This document shows positions 11,774 to 23,127 of a stretch of 64,000 nucleotides of DNA, piece by piece. Under the pieces are notes generated by a model. It had not been told where the DNA came from. It did not search any database and saw nothing but the letters and a program-made list of their open reading frames with translations. Position 1 is the first letter of the stretch. The number at the start of each line of letters is the position of its first letter. The position numbers were made by a program, and so were the translations under genes. This DNA is from Carnegiea gigantea (taxonomy: Eukaryota; Streptophyta; Magnoliopsida; Caryophyllales; Cactaceae), in NCBI GenBank assembly GCA_029747015.1, contig JAKOGI010000009.1, forward strand, positions 965,001-1,029,000, given 5' to 3'.

Positions 11774-12394
11774 TGGTATCTAGGGCTGTCAAATAGGTCA
11801 GGTCGAGCTGAATTCGTGTCGAAGTTAAACGGGTCGAGAAATTCTCGATCTGAACCTAACCCGTTTGTTAAACGGGTTGAAAACCTTGACCGTACCCGTT
11901 TATTTTTTAAGCGGGTTGACCTGAAATTTATCCATTAACCCATTTAATATAAACGAGTCAAGTTCAGATTATTCGATCACCCATTCATCCACTTAATAGT
12001 TCAACTAAAATATGATTATGGAACATTATAAACATTTCTTTTAAGTTCAATATATCATCACAACGCAACCATTGTCCATGATTTTAAGAAACACAACCCC
12101 AAAGCACAGATCGATTGATTAAACCCTACTTTTTCACAATTTTTTTCCAAAAATAAACGGTAATTGGGTAAACAGGTCGACCTATTTAACCTGTTTAATT
12201 AAACGGATTAAATAGGTATTTTTTCGTGTTAAAATTCTCAACCTGAACTTAACCCAATTAATTAAACAGGTTAAACGTGTCAACCCATTTAATTAAATAT
12301 GTTGAAAATCTTTATCCAAACCCGCTTAATTTCGCGTTCGGCTTGGATCGGAAATCGTATCGGGTTAGCTTTTGACAGGCCTATAGTGGTATCT
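11774..12394. mobile_element. hAT-like non-autonomous element with 8-bp target duplication
   Basis: The eight bases TGGTATCT occur at 11774-11781 and 12387-12394, bracketing a 605-bp element. Its ends are inverted: AGGGCTGTCAAAT on the left, and the reverse complement of CTATAGGCCTGTCAAAAG on the right. The inside is built from many variants of AACGGGTTGA and its complement. An 8-bp duplication is typical of the hAT superfamily. Related, more decayed sequence occurs near 36090-36300 and 49200-50290. Confidence 0.75.
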
Positions 12395-12542
12395 ACAATA
12401 TGATTACTCCTTGTTTATTTTGCTCTCCGGCACATTTTCCCCTCCTTGGTTTTTGGTTTGCAATCGTTTTTTCTATAAACCTTTTTCCAAAAAAAAAAAA
12501 AAAAAAAAAAAAAACTGTTTTGTGGGTCTTAAGAAATCAACA

Positions 12543-12650
12543 TCTCTATAGGTAGGAATACCGGTAGGAGTAAGGTTGCCTACAGCTGGATCTCCCCAGA
12601 TCCCGCGAAAACGGGACCCACACTGAGAGTTGTTGTTGTTGTTGTTCTTA
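12543..12650 (+). mobile_element. Short TTG-tailed SINE-like repeat (copy A)
   Basis: About 100 bases starting CTCTATAGGTAGGAATACCG and ending in a (TTG)n tail. It shares start, body and tail with the copy at 57817-57912. The body contains GTAAGGTTGCCTACAG, a CCCG...CGGG hairpin and CCCACACTGAGAG before the tail. The 3' half resembles the 3' end of TS-type SINEs of Solanaceae (from memory). No clear target duplication here. It lies just past the 3' end of the VTI1 gene. Confidence 0.65.
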
Positions 12651-12953
12651 GGCCTGAAGACACATTGCTGCAATTGGTGCCACTGAAAATTAACTTCATT
12701 ACACAGTAGCATTAAAGGCAAAAGTGCGTACCGAAACAAGAGACCAATTGAATTGACATGCAAGAGGCTCAAGTGAAAATTTGGTTGAGTTCAAACCAAT
12801 AGCTTGGCATGCCAAGGATGGCTGCAATAATGTAAATGAGACTGGCAAAATGGAAACCAAGAGGTCTAACCAGCAAGACACAGAGTAATTACACTTGCAG
12901 GTCATTGACATCAAATCGCCACCACAGCAAGTACATAGATTTTGGTTCATAAA

Positions 12954-15518
12954 CTAATGACGCAGCTTGAAGTAAAGGATCAAGAGGACTGCAAGCACTA
13001 GGACTGCGATTATGGAGCCTATGATCCATTTATTCTTGCTCATCCTCCTAGACATTGCAGTCAGAATTTTCTTGCTTCTGCCAATGTTCTCGTCAACTCC
13101 ATGAAGCTGGAGATGAAATCGTGGTAAAATTGGATTAGTAAACTTTGTGAAACACAAAACAGATCCATAGCACAAAGCGACTTGGAACTCCTAAAATAAG
13201 CATATTAGATTGCCAACCAAAGGTGAAGCCAATTTAACGACCTTCCACAAGGTGCCTTTTTTTTGTTGTTGGTTTTTTTCCCCGGGGGGGGGGGGGGGGG
13301 AGGTGAAGGGGGGACTTTGAGATTGAAAGCTTCTATGCACATGGCAGGGTGGATGAGCAACACCCCCCCCCCCCAAAAAAAAAAGGGCACTGCCCACCTT
13401 AGCTTCACCACTGTTGCTAATCAAATTTGACAAAATAATCAAACAGATAATGACATTCATGAAGGCCACCACTTACTGTGCCATGAGCATGTAAAAGAGC
13501 CTGGCGTTGTTGATGCAGATCTTGAAGAATAGATACACCAAGTTCTTCGGTCTCCAGCATAGTTCTTCTACTTTCCTTGATCCTGCCAGTAGAATGGTTC
13601 AGCCTCTCTGTTGACATCAATAACCGTGCTCTTTGATCAGCAGAAGCCTGTCCATCATTATCAGATCAAAGAGCACTTATTATGACAAGCACATATGCAG
13701 TATTCGTAGATCACTAGCGCTCTTATGTTACGCAAACTCTTCATTTCACCTTTTAAGGAACCATGTTAGACACTCGCCCCAGGACACTTGGAACTTCAAT
13801 CTGGTACATACTTTTTTCATTATCAGAAAAACAGAAAAGAGAAGCGGGGAATGGACAAGTCTAACAGTAGGCCTTTTTCAGTTGGTTGCAAATTCAACAA
13901 GGGGACTCACTGCCTTATTCCTTCAAGTATTATATTGGCAAGTACCTAGTCCTGTTTGAAGGCATATCCTCAACTATAACTATGATAAATACCAATGGAG
14001 GTGCTATTACCCTGAATCTTTGTGTTCAACTAAAACAAACACGCCAATTTCAGAAATAAGAATTGTCAATTGCCAACACCAATACAAAAGTAATACCCCT
14101 TTTAGACATTTCGATATCCCTCTCCCCCTTTCTAAACTTTCATAATCTGTGTAAGCATATTCTACAGAAGATCTTTACAAATTCAACACGGGTCAGCCAG
14201 AACATTTATGGTGATAGATGGCAACTGATCAGCTGATCAGCTCAATTTGTTGTCTATAACTTTTCTGATCTTTCGATTCTCATTTTCTCATATGCTTTGC
14301 TCAAATCCAGAGAAAACAGAACCCCAAGGAAATAGACAATAAAAAAAAAAAAGCAACATTCAGCGGCCAGTAAGAATAGAAAAGCATTAGAAGCGTCATC
14401 GGGACAGGATGAGAGATAGCGCATGCAGTAAATCCAATAATATACAGCAAGTCAAAACTTGGTTTGCAACTTTTGAAATAATGAAAAAATTATCAACTCA
14501 GTGGCTACAGGCTACCCATACACATTGAAAAAAAGAAAATGACTTACCATCAATGCATCAGCCATTCCAGATTCCAACAACGCATCACGGGCAGCTTGGC
14601 TATCAGTTGTTGATAGTTTCTTAACTTCAGTCTTCAGGTTGTTTAGGTCATTTTTGTACTCTCTCAGCTTGGCTAGAGTCATTGCCTTCACATTTGGTTG
14701 CAATGTCCTAGCCTCCAGGTCCATTTTTCGAATCTGTTTGTGTGCAAAGTTCAAAACCGATGTCATATTGCTAATCATAATTCATGTAGATGACCAAATA
14801 TTGATGTATGGCAAGTAGGAATAGAATATGATACCAGAGCTTCTGCATCATCCAAACCAGCCTTTATTTCAGATATCTTCTGCTTCTTCTGCTCTGCAGA
14901 GCAACAATACAAACGATCGATGACAGAAAAAGTTAGACTCTAAAGCCACTGCATTTGACACTGTAAAACAAGTAGTATGCCCAAAACAAAATGCCTAACA
15001 ATTCCTCAGGAACACAGAAATGCAGTTTGAAGCGTGATGATAGCGGTCGAGGAAGCAGCATACTTGGCTCATTAAGATATTTTCTTCAGTTTTTCATGGA
15101 TCTTTGTAAGTTATCACATGAACTTTCCAAAAGATCCAAATGATGCTTGATGTCAAATTTAACATTCATCCCTTTTCGAACAGTAATGATTAGAAAGTAA
15201 AGTCAGTCTGTCACGGGCTCTATGGTCGTCCTCATTCCTATTCCCTCTTGTTCCTTTTTAACAGCCCTAGTCTATCCGCTAGTGGACCAAAGTCCATAAA
15301 TAGACAATGCTAACGTCTCATCCGTCTTAAAAGGAGACAGGGAGCATTTATTGGTTAATGTAATACCAATTTTGACATAATTTTTTTTCTAGAAAGAAAA
15401 GGTTGAAATAGTTCATTTGTTGGTAGCTTGCAGGATAATAAGTATGACTATGGCTTTCCAATTGGCCGTTTTTCCTTAGGACAAACTCTTTTCTTTCCTT
15501 CTCTTTCTTCTTTTTCTT

Positions 15519-15554
<36 letters not shown>

Positions 15555-16882
15555 TCAATAGGAAAACATAATATGATGGATGGATCATAAACCTTTCAAA
15601 AACATACAAAATGCTTTCCACTAGTAGTTTATTAACAAAATTTTCGAATGTATCAGTAAGCCATGGCAATGAAAGGAAATTGGGCAACCAATCAGTAGCT
15701 AACAAGTTATATGCCATCTCTAATTAGAAAGAAGGTGAGCTATTCCAAGGATTTTGCCAGATTTCTTTCTAAGCTTGCACTTGAAATACCTTGCCCTACA
15801 AAGAGAGGTTATTTCCAAGAGACCGCCGCCACAACAAAAGGGCGAAAAAAAAAGAAACAAAAAATGCACATTGTATTATAAAATGAGGAAAATCAACGTG
15901 CAGGCTCCCATACAGGAAGCAAACATCAGATGTGAAGCTTTGCATAACAAAATTCTGCGCATATCAAGCTTGCTTAAGGAGTTTAGCATGAAATGATGCG
16001 CTCCGCAAGCTGATGTGTCATTTCCCGCCGTCATTGAGGATGGGAGGTATCTCTATAAATCCAATCTCCAGCATCAATTATGCCAAAATCTCCGGAGCAC
16101 AATGGCTCTGACATCCCACCTCTTGACATTTCCTCAATTTGGGAGAATGTTAGTGACAAGGCCTTCATTGAAGGCCCTGAGGTAATTGTATGGAACAGAT
16201 AGAGATCCATATCCAATTACAACACGAGAAGCGCCAAACTTTTCTTTGAAACTGTTGCCAAACCCCACGATTTCTTTCAAGGAATAAGGATGAATTTCCT
16301 GCCCAGACCAACAAGAGCTCTACCAAATTCAATGGCCCCAAAAGCTTTTTCCTAATAGAAACAGATTATACACCAAGCAACAACTACAACATACCAAAGC
16401 TGATTCACACACACAATCACACTGCCTGCTCTGCAAACAAGGGCATCCACATTCCACCCTAGCCCATCTTGGCTGGACCAAAATTCAATCTCAAGATGCT
16501 CAAATTATTATTCAATCACACTTTCCTCATCCCTTTTGTGTCAGCAGACACCAATATGAAGCATCTCATTTCAATCAGGAATGCATTACAGGATCCAAAG
16601 TCATAACTTATGCCATTCTACATTTAAATTTTTTTTTAAAAAAAATTATAAACTTCAACATTATCCACACGTTCATTCAACACAATGAAGAACATAACAA
16701 ATACAGAAAGGCAACTGTTACCCAAAGATTTATGAAACAAAAAATGGCGAAATACCCACAAGATAACAAAACAAAATTAGAAAATTACCTCCATTGAGAA
16801 GGCCAGCAGAATTACATTTCCGAGCCAAATCAGCTGAAAGCTCACAATATTGGCGTTCATAGCCTTCAAATACCTGACTCAT
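12954..16882 (-). CDS. VTI11: VTI1-type vesicle transport v-SNARE (VTI11/VTI12-like), complete, five coding exons
   Basis: Qb-SNARE acting in trafficking from the trans-Golgi to the prevacuolar compartment and vacuole. Exons on -: 16882-16789, 14893-14835, 14733-14548, 13647-13477, 13106-12954. Phases join to 220 residues, the usual family length (about 221). An N-terminal helical region (MSQVFEGYERQYCELSADLA) is followed by the KMDLEARTLQPNVKAM and LAKLREYKNDLNNLK helices. Next come the SNARE motif at about 130-190 (RTMLETEELGVSILQDLHQQ) and a C-terminal membrane anchor at about 197-216 (WIIGSIIAVLVLAVLLILYF) with a short KLRH tail. A 5' UTR intron is likely, since a donor-like sequence lies near 17083. 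VTI11 versus VTI12 cannot be settled from sequence alone. Confidence 0.95.
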
Positions 16883-17149
16883 CCTTCAACTCTCTTCTTC
16901 TGATTCTCAATTTCTCTTTCTTTCCCTCTTCCCCCGCCCTCTAACCTGCGTGTTTCCTCTGATTCCTCCATTGAATCAACCAAAAAAAAAAAAAAAACAA
17001 ATCAACATTCAAATTCAGTGCCCATTCAAAATCCAATTGATGAATCAGATTTGATCTACGAGAAATTAGAGAGAGAGAGAGTTACCAGAATAAGATCGGA
17101 GATCGGCGCCGGAGAACGGGGAGAGGATATCGAAGTTTCGCGGTTGGTT

Positions 17150-17521
17150 TTGTAATTTGCTGTCAAACTGGCCCAGGTGTTTTGTCAATAATGTGATTTC
17201 GCCAATTCAAATTAGGGCTGAAGACAGCATCTATTTACGCCATATGCCATTGAAACTTGAATAGCCAATTATGCCCTTTACATTTCACAGCTCACGCTTC
17301 AAATCCGCCATTTTTGTTTGGCTTATTGTCGCTCTTTTTTCTCTCTGCTGTTCAACAATTTATGAAATTAGACGAATGAATTTGATAGGTGTTGTGATTT
17401 AGATTCAAGTGCTTGGTGTTGGATGTTTGTTGGTTAATTGCAATTTGGGAGACATTCTGAATTGAATGGGATGAACAAAGCTTGATGGGCACCAACTGTT
17501 CGACTGATTGCCTAAGAGACC
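17150..17521. promoter_or_regulatory. Shared divergent promoter region between the VTI1 gene and the PPR gene
   Basis: The probable 5' end of the VTI1 transcript on - lies near 17150, and the PPR start codon on + is at 17522. Both promoters must therefore lie within less than about 400 bases, overlap each other, or extend into the neighbouring transcript. Only the spacing supports this; I recognise no specific factor site. Confidence 0.4.
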
Positions 17522-18988
17522 ATGATCATTGTGCTCAAAAGAATCAATGCCCACAAGTTGAGACACATTCCTTGCTCTCTATATTCCACATTGTCGGCTC
17601 AAGAACTTCAACCACAACCTAAGCTAATTCAAGAGCTATGCACCCTTGTCTCAACCCCTATTGGCGGCCTAGATGACTTGGAATTGAGCCTAAGTGAACA
17701 CAAAGTCCCTTTGACCCCACCCCTTGTTGTGGAAGTGGTGAAACATTGTAAGGAGGAGGCACCCACAAGGCGGTTGCTTCGGTTCTTCACGTGGTCATGC
17801 AAGAATTTGGGGTCTGAATTGGAGGACAGGGACTTTAACCATGCCATCCGGGCCTTCGCTGAGAAGAAGGATCATAGGGCAGTTGACATATTGTTGTCGG
17901 ACCTTCGAAAGGATGGCAGAGTGTTGGAGGCTGAAAGTTTCAGCATTGTAGCTGAAGTATTGGTGAAGTTGGGGAGAGAAGATGATGCATTGGGCATATT
18001 TAAAAACTTGGATTTGTTCAAGTGCCCACAAGATAAAAAGACTGTTACAGCCATTGTTAATGCTCTATGTGCCAAAGGGCATGCGAAGAGGGCTGAAGGG
18101 GTCCTGTGGCATCACAAGGATAAGATATCTGGTGTCGAATCTTGTGTTTATAAGAGCATATTATATGGCTGGTCTATGCAGGAAAATGTGAAGGAAGCTC
18201 GGAGGATCCTCCAAGAAATGAAATCGAAGAAGATCACTCTCGATCTTTATTGCTTCAACACATTTCTAAGGTGTCTTTGTGAGTGTAAGCTGAAGACTAA
18301 CCCATCTGGGCTTGTGCCTGAAGCTCTGAATGTGATGATGGAGATGAGGACATACAAGGTCATTCCAAATTCAGTAAGTTACAATGTGTTGCTTTCTTGC
18401 CTGGGTAGAGCAAGAAGAGTGAAGGAATCATTGACAATTCTTGATTCAATGAGAAGATCAGGTTGTACTCCTGACTGGACAAGTTACTACCTTGTTGCCC
18501 GGGTTTTGTACTTGACTGGCAGATTTGGGAAAGGTAATCAAATAGTGGATATGATGATGGAAGAAGGGTTGGTGCCTCCAGCAAAGTTTTACTATGACTT
18601 AGTTGGTGTTCTTTGTGGGGTTGAAAGGGTGAACTATGCTCTTGAGCTGCTTGACCGTATGAAGAAGAGCTCGGTTGGCAATTACGGGCCAGTGTATGAT
18701 GTTCTGATACCGAAACTTTGCAGGAGCGGTGATTTTGAGAAGGGCAAAGCGCTTTGGGATGAAGCCGAGGACATGGGCATTGCTCTTCGATGCTCGAGAG
18801 ATGTGTTGGACCCTTCAATAACCGAGGTTTTCCAGCCCAAACGGATGGACAAGGTTCTCGAACCTAGGGATCAAACAAAGCCAGGTACTCGGACCCTTAA
18901 GAATAAGCTTTCAGAAGACAGAAATAAGCAAAATAAAAGAAGCAAAAGAAAGCAGAAAGGCAAGTCCAAGAAGAAGGCTTCAACTTGA
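17522..18988 (+). CDS. P-class pentatricopeptide repeat protein, probably mitochondrial
   Basis: Intronless gene for 488 residues. The N terminus (MIIVLKRINAHKLRHIPCSL) is basic, free of acidic residues and amphipathic, as in mitochondrial presequences. From about residue 101 to 421 runs an array of roughly nine 34-36-residue helical repeats. Good examples are 207-241 (ends MKSKKITL), 283-317 (SVSYNVLLSCLGRARRVKES), 318-352 and 353-386. No E or DYW domain follows, so it is P-class; such proteins bind specific organellar transcripts and affect stability, splicing or translation. The C terminus (about 440-488) is a very lysine-rich tail. Length and tail resemble Arabidopsis At5g61370 from memory; that assignment is tentative. 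Confidence 0.93.
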   Translation: MIIVLKRINAHKLRHIPCSLYSTLSAQELQPQPKLIQELCTLVSTPIGGLDDLELSLSEHKVPLTPPLVVEVVKHCKEEAPTRRLLRFFTWSCKNLGSELEDRDFNHAIRAFAEKKDHRAVDILLSDLRKDGRVLEAESFSIVAEVLVKLGREDDALGIFKNLDLFKCPQDKKTVTAIVNALCAKGHAKRAEGVLWHHKDKISGVESCVYKSILYGWSMQENVKEARRILQEMKSKKITLDLYCFNTFLRCLCECKLKTNPSGLVPEALNVMMEMRTYKVIPNSVSYNVLLSCLGRARRVKESLTILDSMRRSGCTPDWTSYYLVARVLYLTGRFGKGNQIVDMMMEEGLVPPAKFYYDLVGVLCGVERVNYALELLDRMKKSSVGNYGPVYDVLIPKLCRSGDFEKGKALWDEAEDMGIALRCSRDVLDPSITEVFQPKRMDKVLEPRDQTKPGTRTLKNKLSEDRNKQNKRSKRKQKGKSKKKAST

Positions 18989-19293
18989 TCTGCTTCACAG
19001 GGTGTGCTCAGTTTGTTACAGATCCCAGATTATAGAAACACATTCTCCACATGTACAACAATTGTGAACTTATTTATGAATGACTTTCATTAGTTTTCTG
19101 TTTGAATCTTCACCTTTGTGCTTAATTTGTATTAGGATCTTCAGGAAATCGATCCCAGTATACTCTCAATAATAAGACTATATTCTATATACATTCCATT
19201 CCTTATTCTTAAAACCCTTGTCAGCCTGTGCTTCTCAGTTCTCACGAGCTAAGTTGGTTAATTGTCCTCAATCTAAAGCAGAACATATTGAAT

Positions 19294-19713
19294 TTAGGCC
19301 CAGTTCGGCAAAATTAGTGGTTCAAGTAGCGGATAGCTGTTTAGGCAGCGGATAGCGTTTCTAATTTAGCTGTTAGCGAATAGCTATTTAGATGAGTAGT
19401 TGAAATAAATGTGTTCGGTAAATTTAGCTGTTGGGTTAGCTGATTAATGTAAATTGACATAAAAGGATATAGATAATTTCCAAATATAAAATTTCATAAG
19501 GATATTTTTTGGCAAAAAAATATGAAACGCTACTTTTAAATGCCAAACATTAATACTATTAGCTTTTCAAAAACGCTGCTTAAAACGCTAAATGCTACTT
19601 GAAATGCTAGTCAAAACACTATGTTACCGAACACTAAAAATTACTTGATGAGTGTATTGACTTAGTCAAAACGCTAAACGCTTCTGAAAACGCTGTTGCT
19701 GAACACGCCCTTA
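19294..19713. mobile_element. Tourist-like MITE, family T2 (copy 1), TTA duplication
   Basis: TTA at 19294-19296 and at 19711-19713 flanks a 414-bp element. It starts GGCCCAGTTCGGCAAAA and ends TTGCTGAACACGCCC. The interior is rich in AGCTGTTAGCG and AAACGCTA motifs. TTA/TAA 3-bp duplications with GGGCC-type ends fit PIF/Harbinger (Tourist) MITEs. Confidence 0.75.
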
Positions 19714-20320
19714 GTCATATTGATCATTAAGTTGTTGATACACTCAAATTTGACCCAGATTTTGGCTAAAAATGTGTCATTTTCTTTAGCTTGGACTAAT
19801 CTTCTTGGATATAGTCAGTCATGATATTTAATTAGAGTGGATTAATTTAATTTGGCAAGTGAAATCCATGAACATTGTAGATTAAATTCAAATCTCACCA
19901 ATAGTGACAGTTTTGCCTTTTGTTTTCCAAATGAACCTTAAAAAAAGGGCATGGCAGGCCAATGAAAAGAAAAAAAATAATAATTCTCAAATAATGAACG
20001 AATTAATTGATGTAGGTGCTTTTGACACAACAGTTGTCACGGTTACTTCTTGGACGTCAATCTCAACATTCTAACTCGCAAATCTTGAGGTGAACAAATT
20101 CTCTCTGTTTTGAGTGAAAAGCTTTAAATAACAAACAGACCCCTTGTTAACTTAATTATTTATGAATCATGCTCAAAAAGACTTGAAACAATTGATATAT
20201 CCCTCCATCTGGCTAACAAGTAAACCCCCCCCCCCCCCCAAACCAAAGAAAAACCTGCCAAAAAAAGAGAAAAAGTTATTTAATCAATTAACTAATCAAT
20301 TAATTAAGAAACCTCCTCTT
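19714..20320. other. Intergenic sequence, no gene seen
   Basis: AT-rich sequence with a C15 run at 20225-20239 followed by an A-rich stretch. The open frame at 20162-20344 is low-complexity (proline and lysine runs) and not supported. Confidence 0.5.
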
Positions 20321-20601
20321 AGGGTCTGTTCTTTTCACTGGTAAATATAAATAGGTAAAAGTTGGTTGGAGTTGATAAAAGCTGGATATAATTGTTATTT
20401 TTTTAGAATGATTCGTCAGAGTAGGTTAAGGCTGCGAAAGATTAAAAGAAGTTGGTAAAACTTGGTTGATGTTGAAAAATACTGATAAAAAATACAGATA
20501 TGTGAGGATATTTTTTATAAGCAGTTGATAAAAGTTGAAAGAAGTTAATAAGAGTTAGTTCATTCAATGAACTTTGCAACAAGAAAAGCGGGAAGAGCTA
20601 A
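20319..20601. mobile_element. Tourist-like MITE, family T1 (copy 2)
   Basis: Starts GGGTCTGTTCTTTTCACTGG after TTA at 20319-20321. It contains the family's GTTGGT/GTTGATAAAAG short repeats and ends in a decayed inverted terminus (ACAAGAAAAGCGGGAAGAGC) before TAA at 20599-20601. It lies immediately upstream of the xylosyltransferase gene leader. Confidence 0.6.
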
Positions 20602-20652
20602 GCCAAACATTAAATAAATAAATAAATAAACAATAGAGACTGGTATGCGTCA

Positions 20653-21006
20653 ATGGCGGCCGAGAAATACTCCTCCGATCCCGACTTATCCCATTTACGC
20701 CTCATTCATCCAAACTTCCCCCAATCTTTGATCTTCTTCATTTTTTCAATTATTTTCACAATCTTCTTCCCCAATTTCCTGATTTGTCAACTCCCAAAAT
20801 TTTCAATTCTAAATTCTCAATGCTCCACTCTCTTCCCACCATCATCACCATCACCATCACCATCTCTCTTCCCCCTCCTCAAAACCACTCACCCACCCAC
20901 CATCACATTCACCCTCATCTCCCCATTTTTCTACAGGGAGAAAGCTCAAACACCCACCTCTTCTCCTGCTCTGCTTTCTCTCTCCTCAATCTCAAATGGG
21001 TCATAG
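20653..21006 (+). other. Upstream open reading frame overlapping the XXT5-like start codon
   Basis: A 117-codon frame begins at an ATG at 20653 and ends at 21006, overlapping the main start at 20996 in a different frame. Its product (proline, serine and phenylalanine runs) has no recognisable domain and reads like translated CT-rich leader. If the transcript begins upstream of 20653, the frame could lower translation of the main protein. A transcript starting downstream would remove it. Confidence 0.3.
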
Positions 21007-22300
21007 CGATACCCCCAGTGGCAAACCCGTAGTGAATACGGGTCGTCGTCAGATGCACAAGACATTCAACAACATCAAGATCACAATCCTTTGTGGGTTT
21101 GTCACAATTCTCGTTCTTCGTGGCACAATTGGGATCGGAGCGCTAACTAGCTCCTCAGCAGAGGCCGAAAATCAAGCCCTGATTGAGGAGACTAATCGGA
21201 TCCTTGCGGAGATCCGATCCGGGAATGACCCGGATGATGATGCCGACCCAGAGCCCGCATTCAACCCGAATGTCACCTACACAATGGGACCCAAGATCAA
21301 CAACTGGGATAAACAGAGAGCCAATTGGCTTAAACAGAGTCCGGGTTTCCCCAATTTTGTTTATGGGAAACCCCGCGTCTTGCTCGTTACCGGGTCGCCT
21401 CCGAACCCGTGTGACAACCCGATTGGGGATCATTACTTGTTGAAGGGTATGAAGAACAAGATTGATTATTGTAGGTTACATGGGATTGAGATTGTTTACA
21501 ATTTGGCTCATTTGGACAGAGAAATGGCAGGGTATTGGGCAAAATTGCCATTGATAAGGAAATTGATGCTTTCTCATCCTGAGATTGAGTGGATTTGGTG
21601 GATGGATAGTGATGCTTTGTTCACTGACATGGTTTTTGAAATCCCATTTGCCAAATACAAAGATTTCAATCTTATCATTCATGGGTACCCTGACCTGCTA
21701 TTTCAGCAGAAATCATGGATTGCTCTAAACACAGGAAGCTTTTTGTTGAGAAATTGTCAATGGTCATTGGACTTATTGGATGCTTGGGCACCAATGGGTC
21801 CGAAGGGTCCGGTCAGGGATGAAGCCGGGAAGATCCTGACTGCGAATTTGAAGGGTAGGCCGGCATTTGAAGCAGATGATCAATCTGCATTGATATACAT
21901 GTTGATCAAACACAAAGATAAGTGGATGAAGAAGGTGTTTGTTGAGAATTCTTACTATCTTCATGGGTTTTGGTTGGGTTTGGTTGACAAGTATGAGGAA
22001 ATGGCTAGTAAGTATCACCCCGGCCTAGGGGATGAAAGATGGCCATTTGTGACACATTTTGTAGGGTGCAAACCTTGTGGAAGTTATGGAGATTACTCAG
22101 TCGAGCACTGCTTGAAGAGCATGGAAAGGGCATTCAACTTCGCCGATAATCAAGTGCTTAAGCTCTATGGGTTTAGGCATAGAGGCTTGTTGAGTCCCAA
22201 TATCAAGAGGTTCAGGAATGAAACAGCCAAGCCTCTTAAGTCTGTCAATGAGCTCGACATTCGTCGTCATATCGTTGTTGGACCATCAAAGAACTTTTGA
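20996..22300 (+). CDS. XXT5: Xyloglucan 6-xylosyltransferase, XXT5-like (GT34)
   Basis: Golgi type II glycosyltransferase that adds alpha-1,6-xylose from UDP-xylose to the glucan backbone of xyloglucan. Intronless, 434 residues, within the family range. A short cytosolic N terminus with RRQMHKTFNNIK leads into one membrane anchor at about 27-49 (ITILCGFVTILVLRGTIGIG). A variable stem follows to about 95, then the catalytic domain. The metal-binding DxD motif is Asp204-Ser-Asp206 in WWMDSDALF. Other GT34 signatures are GDHYLLKGMKNKIDYCR, NTGSFLLRNCQWSLDLLDAW, FEADDQSALIY and THFVGCKPCGSYGDY. The NNIKITILCGF anchor, the IEETNRILAEIRS stem and GYPDLLFQQKSW place it with XXT3-5 rather than XXT1/2. 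The ATG at 20996 matches the family start. Confidence 0.95.
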   Translation: MGHSDTPSGKPVVNTGRRQMHKTFNNIKITILCGFVTILVLRGTIGIGALTSSSAEAENQALIEETNRILAEIRSGNDPDDDADPEPAFNPNVTYTMGPKINNWDKQRANWLKQSPGFPNFVYGKPRVLLVTGSPPNPCDNPIGDHYLLKGMKNKIDYCRLHGIEIVYNLAHLDREMAGYWAKLPLIRKLMLSHPEIEWIWWMDSDALFTDMVFEIPFAKYKDFNLIIHGYPDLLFQQKSWIALNTGSFLLRNCQWSLDLLDAWAPMGPKGPVRDEAGKILTANLKGRPAFEADDQSALIYMLIKHKDKWMKKVFVENSYYLHGFWLGLVDKYEEMASKYHPGLGDERWPFVTHFVGCKPCGSYGDYSVEHCLKSMERAFNFADNQVLKLYGFRHRGLLSPNIKRFRNETAKPLKSVNELDIRRHIVVGPSKNF

Positions 22301-23127
22301 ATACGTACCGTTTCAATTTTATCAGGTGTCTTTTAGGAGACAGGAACTTCTAAGTAGGAACATGGAGTTCTGTCTCTACTGTTGTTTGATGATATGTCAT
22401 CTAGTCTTTGTAAGATTAGCCAAAAAGGCAATTTTGTGGTTTGTCCTTCATAGTTTAGAAAATTGGTTAATGTTATTCTTGTTGTATGTATTCTTGTTGT
22501 ATTTTCCATACCTTGATCATGTTAGATAGAATTCAGACACACGTTTTCCTGATTTTCCTTTTCTGTTAGATTTGTTTTTGATTGCAGAAACTTGAGGCTA
22601 CAAAATTTATGCAATCATTTATACTTTGATATGGAATTTCTCTTACAATAATGATTGCCCATTGTGTTTTTCCCTCTTTGGTTTTATTGGTAATTTCAAA
22701 TGGTATATGTACAATACAAGCAACAACGTGATGTTGATGCATTTCTTCTGTTACAATTTATGCGAAAATATGCCTTAGGTATTCAAGCTCAAAGACAAAT
22801 TGCTGAATCAATAAGCTTACTTTTTGTCCTCTATTTCATGTGCATCCACAAGATTTTTGCTGTTACCTACACCCAATTCTAAGTATCGGGTGAAAATATG
22901 TTTATATGTACATTTACACATGCTTAAGCCCTTAATAGTGAGGATTATGAATTTAGAAGTAGGAAATAACTCACACAGGTTACAGGGGAGGGGGGACATC
23001 TAGGCAACTTTGATTAAATCACATTAGTGAAGTCATTCAAAACGTAAACTTTTAAGTTATCGTAGTTTATTTTAATTCAATTTGAAGCTAATCAAAGATG
23101 AAATGAGTTTCATCTACATCGACCTTT
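22301..23127 (+). other. XXT5-like 3' UTR and intergenic sequence
   Basis: The first 200-300 bases are probably 3' UTR. No other gene was seen. Confidence 0.4.

Noticed and set aside
18360..18818. 152-codon frame on - opposite the PPR gene
   Set aside because: It is the antisense shadow of the PPR coding sequence.
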